The notes under the pieces are model-generated. The model had not been told where the DNA came from. It saw only the letters and a program-made list of their open reading frames with translations, and ran no database searches. Positions 43,928 through 54,892 of a DNA stretch of 64,000 bases are shown one piece after another. The first letter of the stretch is position 1; each line of letters starts with the position of its first letter. The position numbers were made by a program, and so were the translations under genes. Location: positions 1,860,001 through 1,924,000 of the forward strand of contig SPDT01000001.1 of the NCBI GenBank assembly GCA_008477525.1. Direction: 5' to 3'. Source of the DNA: Hypomyces perniciosus (taxonomy: Eukaryota; Ascomycota; Sordariomycetes; Hypocreales; Hypocreaceae).

Positions 43928-46900
43928 ATGCTGGGTAAACTCCTGCATTTCGGCTCGGGCAGCCAACCTATGGCTCCCACACAGACTAACAGCACCACCT
44001 CCCAACCCAACCTCCCACCACTCGAATCCGTCCAGGAAGACATCCACACGCGCAGCCTCCTCTTCCCCGATGCCCAGGCTCTGTACCAACATCGCAACGA
44101 CCAGGTCTTTCCCCTCTCTACCGCCCCGGCTACTCCCTCTGCCTCCACAGCAAACGCTTTCGACTACAGCGACGATGTTGACCTCGACAATAAGAATGTT
44201 CGCGTCATTATCATGCAGGACGCCCTAGGCCCCACTAATGCATCTCTCCTCTTTGACAGCCATCCTCTCCCCGACTCGCCATCTCCCTCGGAGCGCTCAC
44301 CCACCGCCCAGGATACCAAAAAGACTCCCCTCTCACCTCGCAGAGCCAGCCAGAGCCATCTATTCTCACGACCACTGGCCATCCCGGGTGACAACTCCCA
44401 GCCCCGTCATGGCGCATTTGACCGCCGGCAATCGGTTCATAGCCGGAGTCACAGCTATGCGGAGACTGATGGCCAGCGAGCCGCCCGCGAGTATCGTGAG
44501 GAGCTGGCAACCTTCTCCAGCTGTATCTTCGGTAATTCGGAGCTGATGGCCTACAAGGGCACCTCGACAAAGGTTCATGTCGTGCCATGTGAACCTCGCG
44601 TTACCGACCATACCAGCTCCATCCTCGGAGACGGCCGAAGCTCCATCGGACGTTCTAGTGGACGCTCCAGCAAGCTTTCTCAGTCCTATTCCTCCCAGAC
44701 CATGTCTCCCACGTATTCCGCGACAGTGCCAACTGCAAGTGCTGTGCCACGCCAGAGTGATCGGAAGAAGGTCCTCATCACACGACTCTTCCCCGTGACC
44801 CTCGTGGCTGATGACTTGGATTCCAATGTTACGCCGCCGCAAAGTCGTTATTCGGATGACAACAGCGGTTTCCCGTTCCCAACCACTGGCGATGAGCCTA
44901 CGCCAAGGAAGAAGAAGCCCCAGCCGAAGCAACGGCGTACACCGATGTATGCCGTTGTTCTAGTCGTACAACTTCCTCCTTCCCCATCCCGCATGTCATC
45001 AGCTGTGCCCCCTAAACCGGTTTTTCGCGAGTCAGGATCGTACAATGACCAGGAATTGTTTTCTTCGTCGTACAGCTCGACCCGCATGTCTGGTTGGAAC
45101 CTGTCGGGATCTGGCATGTACGGAGAAACGACAGATTCGTCATTTTCCATCGATGTCGAAGATCGCATCGATTCGCTCACACAGCATTGGGACATCATCA
45201 TGAGGACCCTGACGCATCTCCAGTCCGTTGTTGCCACCACGATCCACACCATGCTGAAGCAGGCAGACATCACCTCTCCTGGACCCTTTTCGACATCGAC
45301 TGCGGCCAATTCCTTTTCCAAGACAGCATCTGTCGCAGACAGACGTGAGGCACCTCGCTCAAAGCCTCCTAAGAGTACCACGAAGCTTGTTTCCCTCGGA
45401 CCAAACTGTCTTGCAGACGATGTCAATATTGCATCGGAAGTGGGGCTCGCAAGGACCAGGGTAGTTTTGGGTTTGAGTGCTACCCGAGTTATCACTGGTC
45501 AGGGTCGCTGGGGAATTTGGCGTGATGAAGCTATCTGGACTTGTAAATGGACAGCGACTACGGACCAGGGCCTGTTTTTCTACAATTTGCTCACAGGCTT
45601 TCTGGCGACACATACCGACTGGCTCCAAGCGCTCTGCTCCGCACCTTATCAAAGACGGGCCATCCTCCAGCGGCAAAACCGAAACGAGGATGATTTATCC
45701 TTGCCTGCGCGGACCGTAATTGTGTCTGACGACAAGATGGCTGCTCGTCGCATTATTTTTCTCTTATCCGCATTCTTGCCAAGCAATCAGCATCTTCCTG
45801 GTCCCAGGGCTCATCGACCTAGCACATCAGCTTCGGTTGCAGCCTTTTCCAATTCGCCCCCTACTTACGTTGTCCCGGTCCTTCGAGAGGAGTCTCTCCG
45901 CCGCAAGATAAATCGGCGTACCGGACCCCGACGTGCATCACATTCTAGGACGGCCAGCCAGAGCGCCAGAAATTCAGCAGTTCCAGCTCAGCTAGCACAC
46001 TTGAGCATGGACCACAACCATCAGAGGCGTGCATCCGATGCAGCCTCTATTCGTACAGCAAGTCTTCCGATATCAGGCAATGACCTCAAGAGCAGCGCTG
46101 CAACATCGACAACCACTATGCCGGACTCAACAACGCCTCATTTTACCACCGGTCAACGGACCGACAACAACCAGAGAAGGCCACGCCCTGGCAGCAGTTG
46201 TAGCGTCGCGGCGGACGATCTTAAACGGTCCTTGAAGAGAGATGAAAGCAGCGGAACCATAGGTGCACGCCCCACAAGCCAAGGCTCGAAATGGGTGAAC
46301 CTCATGAGCAGTCTGTGGAACCAACGCAATCGTGAGTCGATGGACAGTGGTAGTGGTTATAGTCAAGCAAGTGATCTCAGATCACCTATCAGGATGAGCT
46401 TTAGCCAATCCGACAGGCTACCCGAGATGGTCCGCGAAGTCTCAGTGCCTGAGGAGGGGGACGAGTCAGAGTCTGCAAGTCCACATCAAGCAACGGATGC
46501 AAGAGATGTTACCACGCCACAGGAGAATGTTGATCGCGGCCGAAAATCCTTTGCTCAAATAGACAGAACCCCGGACCCGACCGGTGCCTTCGAGTCTCCA
46601 GTCAAGACATCCATCAATGTGGATGACGGCGTCATTGATGTCGATGTCCCTTTTCCCGAATACATCACATCGTTCGAATCAGCCATCAGCTCACCTTCTA
46701 GTAGCGGGTATCTCTCCACACCGGGGTTGCCTGGACTTGACTCATTTGAGCACTCAGGACGAATTTCTATCGATGGTGACCTGCCCCTGAATGCCGCTGG
46801 CTGGCTTGATGGCTTCCATCCAGACTTTGCATTGCAAGCTACCCCACGCCAGGATGGTCTTGTAGACAAGGTTAAGGCAGCCCTCCGAGCCGAGCCAACA

Positions 46901-47506
46901 CCACCACTGGCACACGCCCTGGGAAGTGACTTGACAGAACGATGGGTTGACGTGAGTTCTGCCGTCATCGCCGACACAACCACGAGCTCTGTCATTCGCA
47001 TCACTTATCGCCGACTGGTTAAGCCAAGAGCCGCCCTGGATAGCTCGACTGCTGGTGGTACTAGTACTATTCTTACACCATCAGTTTTGCCCTATGAAAG
47101 CCAGTTGGATGAGGAGTGGATTGAAGAGCTCATCACCAGTCCCGATGAGGCTCTAACGGAAGCATTAGATAAAGTGGTCGACTTCACCCCGGATGCCAGC
47201 AAAGATAGTTCCTCTGCCTCTTCCCAGGTGCACAGTGATATTCGGGGAAGCACCGATGGCGATAGCACCATGCCGGATGCCCTGTCAGAGGTCACACAGA
47301 TGGCAGACGCTCCCCTCGATATTCCGAGGGTACAGTGCAAAACCGTCGTGCTATCTGCGCTAGAAGAGACGATTCGCGATGTGATTGAACGACGCGATGA
47401 TGAGGAAGACGATGATAGCCCTCAGAGGAAGAAAAGCCGAGGTCGTCAAAGTGTACTGCGCGAGGCTGTCCGGCAGTGGGCAAACAATCTCGACTCCAGC
47501 GAATGA
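43928..47506 (+). CDS. LST4: Folliculin-interacting protein LST4 (FNIP family)
   Basis: DENN-type protein that pairs with Lst7 (folliculin). The complex is a GTPase-activating protein for Gtr2/RagC at the vacuole and promotes TORC1 signalling (family knowledge). Single exon, 1,192 residues. The start is the ATG at 43928 (MLGKLLHFGSGSQ). The frame is open upstream but has no earlier ATG. Conserved FNIP blocks in order are ATFSSCIFGNSELMAYKG, KKVLITRLFPVTL, RTPMYAVVLVVQLPP, HWDIIMRTLTHLQ, GRWGIWRDEAIWTCKWTAT, RTVIVSDDKMAARRIIFLLS, and a C-terminal block around QCKTVVLSALEETIRDVI. Long Ser/Pro-rich linkers separate them, which accounts for the length. It is convergent with DBP10. Confidence 0.88.
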   Translation: MLGKLLHFGSGSQPMAPTQTNSTTSQPNLPPLESVQEDIHTRSLLFPDAQALYQHRNDQVFPLSTAPATPSASTANAFDYSDDVDLDNKNVRVIIMQDALGPTNASLLFDSHPLPDSPSPSERSPTAQDTKKTPLSPRRASQSHLFSRPLAIPGDNSQPRHGAFDRRQSVHSRSHSYAETDGQRAAREYREELATFSSCIFGNSELMAYKGTSTKVHVVPCEPRVTDHTSSILGDGRSSIGRSSGRSSKLSQSYSSQTMSPTYSATVPTASAVPRQSDRKKVLITRLFPVTLVADDLDSNVTPPQSRYSDDNSGFPFPTTGDEPTPRKKKPQPKQRRTPMYAVVLVVQLPPSPSRMSSAVPPKPVFRESGSYNDQELFSSSYSSTRMSGWNLSGSGMYGETTDSSFSIDVEDRIDSLTQHWDIIMRTLTHLQSVVATTIHTMLKQADITSPGPFSTSTAANSFSKTASVADRREAPRSKPPKSTTKLVSLGPNCLADDVNIASEVGLARTRVVLGLSATRVITGQGRWGIWRDEAIWTCKWTATTDQGLFFYNLLTGFLATHTDWLQALCSAPYQRRAILQRQNRNEDDLSLPARTVIVSDDKMAARRIIFLLSAFLPSNQHLPGPRAHRPSTSASVAAFSNSPPTYVVPVLREESLRRKINRRTGPRRASHSRTASQSARNSAVPAQLAHLSMDHNHQRRASDAASIRTASLPISGNDLKSSAATSTTTMPDSTTPHFTTGQRTDNNQRRPRPGSSCSVAADDLKRSLKRDESSGTIGARPTSQGSKWVNLMSSLWNQRNRESMDSGSGYSQASDLRSPIRMSFSQSDRLPEMVREVSVPEEGDESESASPHQATDARDVTTPQENVDRGRKSFAQIDRTPDPTGAFESPVKTSINVDDGVIDVDVPFPEYITSFESAISSPSSSGYLSTPGLPGLDSFEHSGRISIDGDLPLNAAGWLDGFHPDFALQATPRQDGLVDKVKAALRAEPTPPLAHALGSDLTERWVDVSSAVIADTTTSSVIRITYRRLVKPRAALDSSTAGGTSTILTPSVLPYESQLDEEWIEELITSPDEALTEALDKVVDFTPDASKDSSSASSQVHSDIRGSTDGDSTMPDALSEVTQMADAPLDIPRVQCKTVVLSALEETIRDVIERRDDEEDDDSPQRKKSRGRQSVLREAVRQWANNLDSSE

Positions 47507-48214
47507 GCGACCCCCCCACCCACACACACACACACACACATTTATGCCTATCTGCTTCGAGACACATTTCTGACGTGTCTTTTAACGACGTTATGATGAC
47601 ATTCCCCCCATCGTTGGGAGGAGCAACAACTTATCGGTTGCCACCGTGTACCACCACCCATGAATTTTTTGTTTCTTTTGAGAGCAACAATGATACCCCC
47701 AAAGGCGCAAAAGGGATTACGTCTGGAGGAACTTGACGAACCTCAAGGAGACCTGGAACTTGTACTGTTTCCTTTTTGACCCTTAACATACACATGGCAA
47801 TTTTCTTCAGACAGAGAAGCCTTGCGAGAATAAGTGGCTTTTTTTGCTAGCCTTCTCTTTAGTTTTAGCGGACTTTGGCTAAGCTTTTTGAGCCTTCTTT
47901 TTCAACATATCAGCGATGGCGTTGGGAAGGACGGATACCAAGGGAATGATTTCGTTGCCCCCTGAATGAGCGGCAATGGATTTGATAGAGTATAATCTCA
48001 TGAAGAGAACACTGATTTTACCTCAACTGTATAGACTCCTGTCTGAGCTGTAGTGATTTTGCCGTGACTTTCTTCTTATGCGACGGCACCATAGGGAGAC
48101 GCACCCTCAGTTTCATCAAAGGCGGCCCGTCATAGACACAACTACTTCAGTGTGTGAACTGGGCAACTGAAATGAAAAGAAAATTATGATATCTATACTT
48201 CGGACTCAACGCTG
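47507..48214. other. Intergenic region between convergent LST4 and DBP10
   Basis: The 708-nt region begins with a CA repeat. Part of the minus strand (about 47888-48120) reads as short protein-like pieces that do not join into one gene (see findings). Otherwise no gene is seen. Confidence 0.5.
47521..47540 (+). repeat. CA dinucleotide repeat
   Basis: Ten perfect CA units 14 nt after the LST4 stop codon, within its likely 3' UTR. Confidence 0.95.
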
Positions 48215-50952
48215 CTACTTCTTTTTCGACGGCCTTCCTGTCTTCGCCCTCTTTTGCTCCTTTTCCTGCCTCGCCCTGCGAATGTCGGTGATCCCCTTGA
48301 GCTCCTTCTTGCTGCCCATGCCATCCCTGAATCTGCCAACACGCTTCTCTCTCGCCTCGTTGACCCTCTTCTTGCGCTGGTAGAAATCGTCGCGGTACTT
48401 GTCCGCCTCCTTGGGTGCCATCTCCTTGTTGTGCTTGTACCGGACACCCGAGGGTAATTGGCTCATGCTGTTTCCAGGTCTTTCTATCTCGCCGACTTGC
48501 GGTAGGCGACCGACGCGGTGGGCCTTCTTCCACTTGTCGAAGCGGCCGGACTGGAAGCTGGCGGCGATCTTGACACCGGATTCGCCGGTGATTAATCTAG
48601 CGCCGCGAGAGCCGTCCTCGTCGTTGTCGCGGGAGACGTATTTCTTGGATTTCTTGTCCCAGCGCATCTTTGCGCGAGTCGGTGCGCCGAAGGCCTTGGC
48701 GGTCTCATCGTTTGTGAGGTCCATGGCGGCATCCCGTGCGGCCTCGACGAAGCTGGATCCCTGGCCGCCTGAGTGGACGCCGTAGCCGCGTTCTTCGGCG
48801 GCGTTGACAGTTCGTGGGGTGTAGGACATGAAGACCTCGGAGTCCCGCCAGTCGGTTCTGCCCTTTTCTTTCTTGGATTTGCCGGTGTTTGTAACGGTAA
48901 CTTCCAAATCATCGTCGCTCAAGCCATTACCAGACTCCATTTCTGCATCCACATCGTCATCGTCGTCATCTGGGATACCGCCAAAGTGGTCCTCATCCAC
49001 CTCTTCTTCGATTTCGGCTTTCGCTGGTTCCCTGTTCCGTGGCGTAATTCTCTTGCGCAGTTGCTTCATTACCTCGGCTGCCTCACTCGTCGACTTATCA
49101 GCATGACCAACCTCGAAGATTGTCTCTTGAGGCTTGAAGCTGCTAATCTTTGCCAACATAGCGGCGCGTGCTTCCTCCTCGCCATCGACATCTTGACCAA
49201 AGAGAGGGTGCAGCTGCATCCAACCCTTGGAGCCAACTGCCTCTCGCGCACGCTTGGCGCTCTGGCTTGAGGCAGAGTTTCGCGTCTTCATGTAAAGCTT
49301 TTCTGCCTTCGTGGCAACAGCACGTAAGGCATCGATATCCTCATTTTCGTCAAGAAACTTGTTCATCCATTCCACGTGGGAACCAACTGCATCCCGCTTC
49401 AAAGCGCCAACAACGACGTCATCGGCATATGATGGATTTCGGTCTTCTTGACCAACAACCAGTTTCTTGCCGAGGAAGAGCTGGAGGTCAAGAAGATAAG
49501 GGGCATCGACATCTCTAACAAGACTGTAGGCCCAACCTCTTTGACCCGCTCGAGCTGTTCGACCAACACGGTGGATAAAAACCTTTGGCTGAGGCGGGAA
49601 ATCGTAGTTAATAACGTTGGCTAGAACAGGAATATCAATACCTCTGGCAGCAACGTCTGTCACAACCAAGAGGTTTGTCTTCCCTCCCCTGAAATCCTCG
49701 ACCTGAATGCGTCGGGCGGTCTGGTCGAGGGAACCATATACGTGAGATGTCGCAAAACCAGCTTGCTGTAGAAGGTTTGCCAAGTACTCAACATGATGTT
49801 TCGTAGCTGTGAAAATAATTGTGGAATGTGCTGTTGGCTTTCCACCTGGTGTATCAGCTCCGCGCTTCCGTTTCTTCGACAGCTTGTCGTCGTCCTGCGC
49901 AGCGGCGGGTGGGCCAAGAGGGACTTTGATAACATCGTGGAGGATGTGTAACAGAGAACCCTCCTTCTCAGCTCCCTTGACGGCAAAGAAGGCGCTTTCG
50001 AGATCGGGGGATACCTTGGTGTCGGCATCGAGTCGGATAAGACTTGGATCTTGCAGGCCGGCCCGTGCGAATTCGACCAACGATGCGGGGAGAGTTGCAG
50101 AAAATAGTAATGTTTGTCTTGAGAGCGGTAGCGCATGCAGAATCTCAGTCAACTGAGTAGCGAAACCCATCTCGAACAGTCGATCAGCCTCATCGAAGAC
50201 GACGTATTTGATGGATGACAGGTCGAGGTTCATTTCAACTTTCAGATGCAAGAATCGACCGGGCGTAGCAATAACAATGTCGGGATTGGCCGACATGAAG
50301 CCAAACTGCTCCTCCAGGCTGTCTCCTCCTACGAGAAGCACGCACTTGAGATCTGTACCCCGACCCATCTCCTTGACCACTTTGAGAGTCTGGATTGCCA
50401 ATTCTCGAGAAGGCGAAAGAATAAGTGCTCGACTGCCGAACTTGCTGCTATGCGCGCGCAGCCGCTCAATCATGGGGATGACGAATGCTGCCGTCTTTCC
50501 GGAACCCGTCCTCGCCATGCCCACAACATCTTTCCTTTCGAGAACCAGGGGTATCGTTTTCCTCTGAATCGGCGTCGGAACAGAAAATCCTTTACGGGCA
50601 ATGGCCTTGAGAAGATTTGCATTGAGGCCTATAGCACAATCAGCAAGCTTGAAAGATTGCGCATGTGGGTGGCTATGCCCCGACGACACTTACCCATTGC
50701 TTGAAAGCCGCCTCCCTTCTTCACTGTCCTGCCCTTCAAATTTGAGGCTTTGCGGTATGACGCAGCCTGTTGCAGGGCAATAAACGCTTCATCATCATCG
50801 TCTCCGGCTGGCGCATGGAAAAGTCCATCAAAGTCGAGCTCCTCACCCGTCCCTGCATTCTGAGCACCATTGTCCTCGTCTCCAGGATACAGCGAATTGA
50901 GAATGTCAAGTTCGGGCTCCGACCGCGCCGGAGAGGCTGCGCGACGGGGCAT
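48215..50952 (-). CDS. DBP10: DEAD-box RNA helicase DBP10 (DDX54)
   Basis: Nucleolar ATP-dependent RNA helicase for 60S ribosomal subunit assembly (family knowledge). Exons on the minus strand are 50952-50694 and 50628-48215, giving 890 residues. The join reads [21 protein letters not shown], which rebuilds the Q-motif lead-in. Helicase motifs follow in order: the Q motif GFSVPTPIQ, Walker [34 protein letters not shown] and [11 protein letters not shown]. An acidic segment ([12 protein letters not shown]) and a Lys/Arg-rich tail with the DBP10 C-terminal block ([19 protein letters not shown]) complete it. The short first exon codes an acidic N-terminus. It diverges from the DNAJC8-like gene, 352 nt away. 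Confidence 0.95.
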
Positions 50953-51304
50953 TGTGGCGGACTTTGGGCGTTGCGCTGAAGGTCAAAGGGTCCGTCTGTA
51001 GGAGAAAGATATGTTGCATCGGCAAAAGCTCTCTCACATTCAATGGCCAACTTTTTTTCTGGAGTCGGTCTGAATTTTGGGCTTATCTTATCGTCGCGGG
51101 GCATCCATGTGGGTCCAAATTCGGCAGTACAGATAGACTTAGGCGGCGATCGATCCTCTCCAAACAGTGGCGTTCGTTCAGCACACGCGTAGTTTCTACC
51201 TCGAACTTCCCAGCTTCATCTTTCCGCTCTTTTCATCCTCCATCTAAATATCGCCTGCTGCGCAAAATATACCTCAGATTAGGCTTTCCGTTTCGACAAT
51301 CGCA
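50953..51304. promoter_or_regulatory. Shared divergent promoter, DBP10 / DNAJC8-like
   Basis: The 352 nt between two diverging start codons must hold both core promoters. I recognised no specific operator. Confidence 0.5.
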
Positions 51305-52091
51305 ATGGCAGACAGCAGCTCTAAAGAAGACAAAGAAGCTATCGATGCCCTGGAGTTGGAGGCCAAGGAATTCGACAAGGTTGGCCGCCTCCGATATGAT
51401 ATCCATTGTCTTGTTTGCTTGCTTGCTGCCCGGCCATTCAACTAATTCAGTTCATAGGATGCCGAGATTGATCGAATTCTCAAGGCATTTCGCCTTGATG
51501 CGTACGTCATACTCATATTACAGAATAACCAGTGCCATTCGCTGACCTATTCGTAGCTACGCCGTCTTAGATCTGCAGCCCGGTGTTCCAGAGTCGGACA
51601 TCAAGATGACCTATCGCAAGAAGTCGCTGCTCATCCATCCCGACAAGACAAAAAACCCTCAAGCTCCTGATGCCTTTGATCGTCTGAAAAAAGCCCAGAC
51701 CGAGTTGATGGATGAGAAGCACCGCGAGCGACTAGACGAAGCCATCGCCGACGCACGCATGCTGCTCATCCGAGAAAACAAATGGACTGTGGACAGCCCT
51801 GAGCTCAAGACAGAAGAATTCGCCAAGAAGTGGCGCGAAAAGACTCGGGAGGTGCTGGTTGACAACGAGCACCGACGGAGGCGGCAGATGAAAGCCCAGA
51901 TGCAGGAGGAGGGCAGAGAGCAGCGCCGCCAAGAGCAAGAAGTGGAGGACCGCAAGCGCAAGAGGCAGCACGAGCAAGACTGGGAAGCCACGCGAGACGT
52001 GCGGATCAACAGCTGGCGGGAGTTCCAGAAAGGCAAATCTGGAGGGGATTCGGACAAGAAGAAAAAGAAGAAGCTCAAGCCCATTGGCTGA
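51305..52091 (+). CDS. DnaJ-domain splicing-associated protein (DNAJC8/Spf31-like)
   Basis: J-domain co-chaperone resembling human DNAJC8 and fission yeast Spf31, which associate with the spliceosome (family knowledge). Exons are 51305-51379, 51458-51501 and 51557-52091, giving 217 residues. The J domain spans about 40-105, with YRKKSLLIHPDKTKNP holding the HPD triad. Its first helix is assembled from exons 2 and 3 (RILKAFRLDAYAVLDLQPG). The rest is a long charged helix, EEFAKKWREKTREVL followed by Arg/Glu/Gln coiled-coil, ending in a basic tail KKKKKKLKPIG. The first donor (GTTGGC) is weak, but exon 1 to exon 2 joins in phase. No signal peptide is seen, so a nuclear location fits. Confidence 0.9.
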
Positions 52092-52663
52092 GAGGGAGAA
52101 AGGGCTCGCGTAACGTGGCTACGAATGATAAATGAGAGAGGAGGATTGATTGCTCTCGTGGTTGAGCTAGACCATTGGTTTGTGAGTTGCATTATTTTGA
52201 TGGATGTTTGGGATCTGACAACGTTAGCCAAGACCACTCAGTCACCGATCGATTCTGTCCATCTATACAAACCCCAGACGCGGTTATTGGAATTTGACGA
52301 TACCCGGTGGCAGTGGTACTGTTAGCAGAACTCATGCTGCGACACTTCAGGAACCTGTCTAATGTAGGCAATTAGCCATCCAGATGGAAACTCTGCAATG
52401 TACAGTGGGGAGATTGGTCTCCGCGGGAGTCGTGATGCTCCCCCTTTTGTTTTAGTACACTATTATTGTACATGTGTCTGAGTATTTACACGAGTAGTTG
52501 GGTAGTGGTTTTTCAGCCGTCCAGCAACGCCAACAACCATCATAATCAAAGGCCTTCTTAAACACCATCAAATGCAGCTTTTTTCCATCTATGCAAAGAT
52601 CCACCCTCCTCTTTCATGCTCACGTTAGTCCCAGGCGGGATATGGTACAGGGTTGCGAAGGAC
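52092..52663. other. Intergenic region between convergent DNAJC8-like gene and MDJ1
   Basis: The 572-nt 3' flanks contain no recognisable gene or repeat. Confidence 0.6.
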
Positions 52664-54389
52664 TCAGTTGGACGCAGAGTTGGATTTCTTCTTGCCACCT
52701 TCGTTCTTCGGCTTTTCGCTCGGGTTTGAACCGCTCTCGGTATCATCTTTTTGGTGGGCAGGGTGGTGAGTTATTGTGTGCCACATTGACTTGAGGAAAC
52801 CTTCGTTCTTGTGTGACTCAGGGTCAGACGGGTCGGAGCTAGATACGAATGTCAATATGGTTATGCAATCAAGGGTCATCATCATCATTGCCCATCTGAC
52901 CTTGGAGACGAAACGTTCATGATCCGACGGGCAGTCTTGTCGCCCATTTCATCAGCAAGCATCTCCACGATCGTCCGCTGGTTCGCACTGAGGTACTTGG
53001 GCATGCTGACGCGGAACTCTACTCTCAGATCACCAGAGCCGCCCCTTCGCGCGCCGAGTCGCTTCATGCCCATGCCCGACAGCGTAATCTTGTCACCCGT
53101 GCTGGTGCCCGTAGCCACTTTGACCTTGACAGATCCGTCTAGGGTGGGGATTTCAACTTGTCCGCCAAGAAGAGCTGTCGTCAGGGGAATGTTGGCAGTG
53201 TAGAGGATGTTGGAGCCCTCTCGTGTAAACTTGGGATCCTTGGCAACCCGAACAAACACATACAAGTCTCCGCGCTGGGTCCTTGGGTTGGGATCCGCAG
53301 AACGTCCAGTCGGAGGGGCATCACCCGCTCCATCTACCCTAAGTCGCATGCCATCCTCGATACCAGCTGGGATATCGACCGTAATAGTCTTCCTTTCACG
53401 CACCACACCGTGGCCAGAGCAAGTCCTGCATTCCGAACCCCTCGGTACAGTCGTTCCGGTGCCTTCACAAGTATCACAGCTCGAAGCCATCTGGAAGCCA
53501 CCCTGCACGAAGTGCACATGGGTTCCAGTTCCATTGCAAGAAGGGCACGATACCCGCTGTGTACCCGCCTTCAGTCCGCTTCCCGTACAAGTGTCGCATA
53601 CCACCAATGGCGTAATAGAGATGGTTTTACTCGTTCCCTTCGCAGCTTCCATGAACGTAATGCTAGCCTGAACTTCAATATTCTCGCCGATAAGGATCTC
53701 CGGTTGGAAGGGACCCGAACGTCCGCCCCGACGGGTTTGTCCCGTGAAAGCCGAAAATATGTCGTCGAAATTGAAGCCGCCACCAAAGCCACCCTGTCCA
53801 CCGAATCCAGAGAATGGATGGCCCGCCCCAGCAAACGGATCGGCCCCAGGCGGTGCATTGGGGTTGAAGCCAGCGGCACCGAATTGGTCGTACTGCTCCT
53901 TCTTCTTGGGATCAGACAGGATCTCGTAGGCGGACTGAATTTCGCCAAACGTGTCCTTGGCTGCGGCATCCTTGTTGGTATCAGGATGGTACTTCTTTGC
54001 TAGACCGTAGTATGCCTTCTTGATCTCGGCAGCCGTTGCGTTCTTGCTCACACCAAGCGCCTTGTAGGGGTCCTTTTGCGCCAGCGAATTCGTAGCATGG
54101 AAAGCCTGCCATGAAATTAGAGCCAATTAACCAATTAATGGTAAAATATATATATGTATATATATATAATAGCATCGCGTTGACAAGTTCCTCAACCTAC
54201 CCGCTTGGACGATGGGACCTTGTGCTCCCTGCTAGCCGTAGGTCTTTCATGTGTGCTGACACGGAGCGAAGCCGTGTGAAACTGTGCGCCTTTGCGAAGA
54301 CATTCTCGAATTTTCGGTCGACTGGAAAGCTGGCTTTGCGCAAGCACCCGCGCAGGAGCTGCGGCTTTGAAAATCAGGCTGGAATTCAT
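52664..54389 (-). CDS. MDJ1: Mitochondrial DnaJ chaperone MDJ1
   Basis: Type I Hsp40 of the mitochondrial matrix that stimulates Ssc1 (mtHsp70) (family knowledge). Exons on the minus strand are 54389-54201, 54105-52901 and 52838-52664, giving 522 residues (yeast Mdj1 is 511). Residues 1-60 are rich in Arg, Ser and Ala with few acids, an evident presequence, and splice to [20 protein letters not shown]. The J domain has [10 protein letters not shown] Gly/Phe-rich linker with [13 protein letters not shown] follows. All four zinc repeats are intact: [24 protein letters not shown] and CRTCSGHG. Exon 3 codes a hydrophilic, Lys-rich tail. Intron 1 contains a TA-repeat stretch. A short upstream ATG overlaps the start codon (see findings). 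Confidence 0.95.
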
Positions 54390-54892
54390 TGCTGGCGGCA
54401 GCAATTCATTTGAAACAGAACGAGTTTGCTGTGTGTGTGTTTGGTGCGGGTTTTGCTCACGCTTCTTCGTCCCTCCAGCTATTATTCATCCGCCAGAGAT
54501 TCTTCTGTGGTTGTCCATGTTCCCAACTTTTTTTGCCGGTCTTGAACCGGCGTCAAGGTGCCTAAGGCGACAAATGCCGTCATAACCCGGTGCAGCCCGC
54601 CTACGTTTTTTGGCCAATGAGAGGGCGGTTAATAATCACTTTCGGCTGCGATAATAGCGTGAGTCTGCAAGTAATATTAATGTGGAGACCAAGACAGCTC
54701 TTGGCAGCCGCTTTCTTATCGCGACAATCTTGAGATATCATGTTGAAGTTCATTCTCAATCAACAGCGTCTGAGAAAGAAATAATTTACAAATAACGATG
54801 CGGCCCAGAGGCTTTAGGCGGCAACTTCTGCAGGAACTGTTTTTGAGGCGCAGGTTGCTCTCCACATTTGATTCGGTATCTACTTCGTAGGT
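54390..54892. other. MDJ1 upstream region with an isolated B box
   Basis: About 500 nt. It includes a perfect Pol III B-box sequence, GGTTCAAGACC, on the minus strand at 54548-54538, within a hairpin that resembles a tRNA T arm. No complete tRNA cloverleaf could be built around it. Confidence 0.45.
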
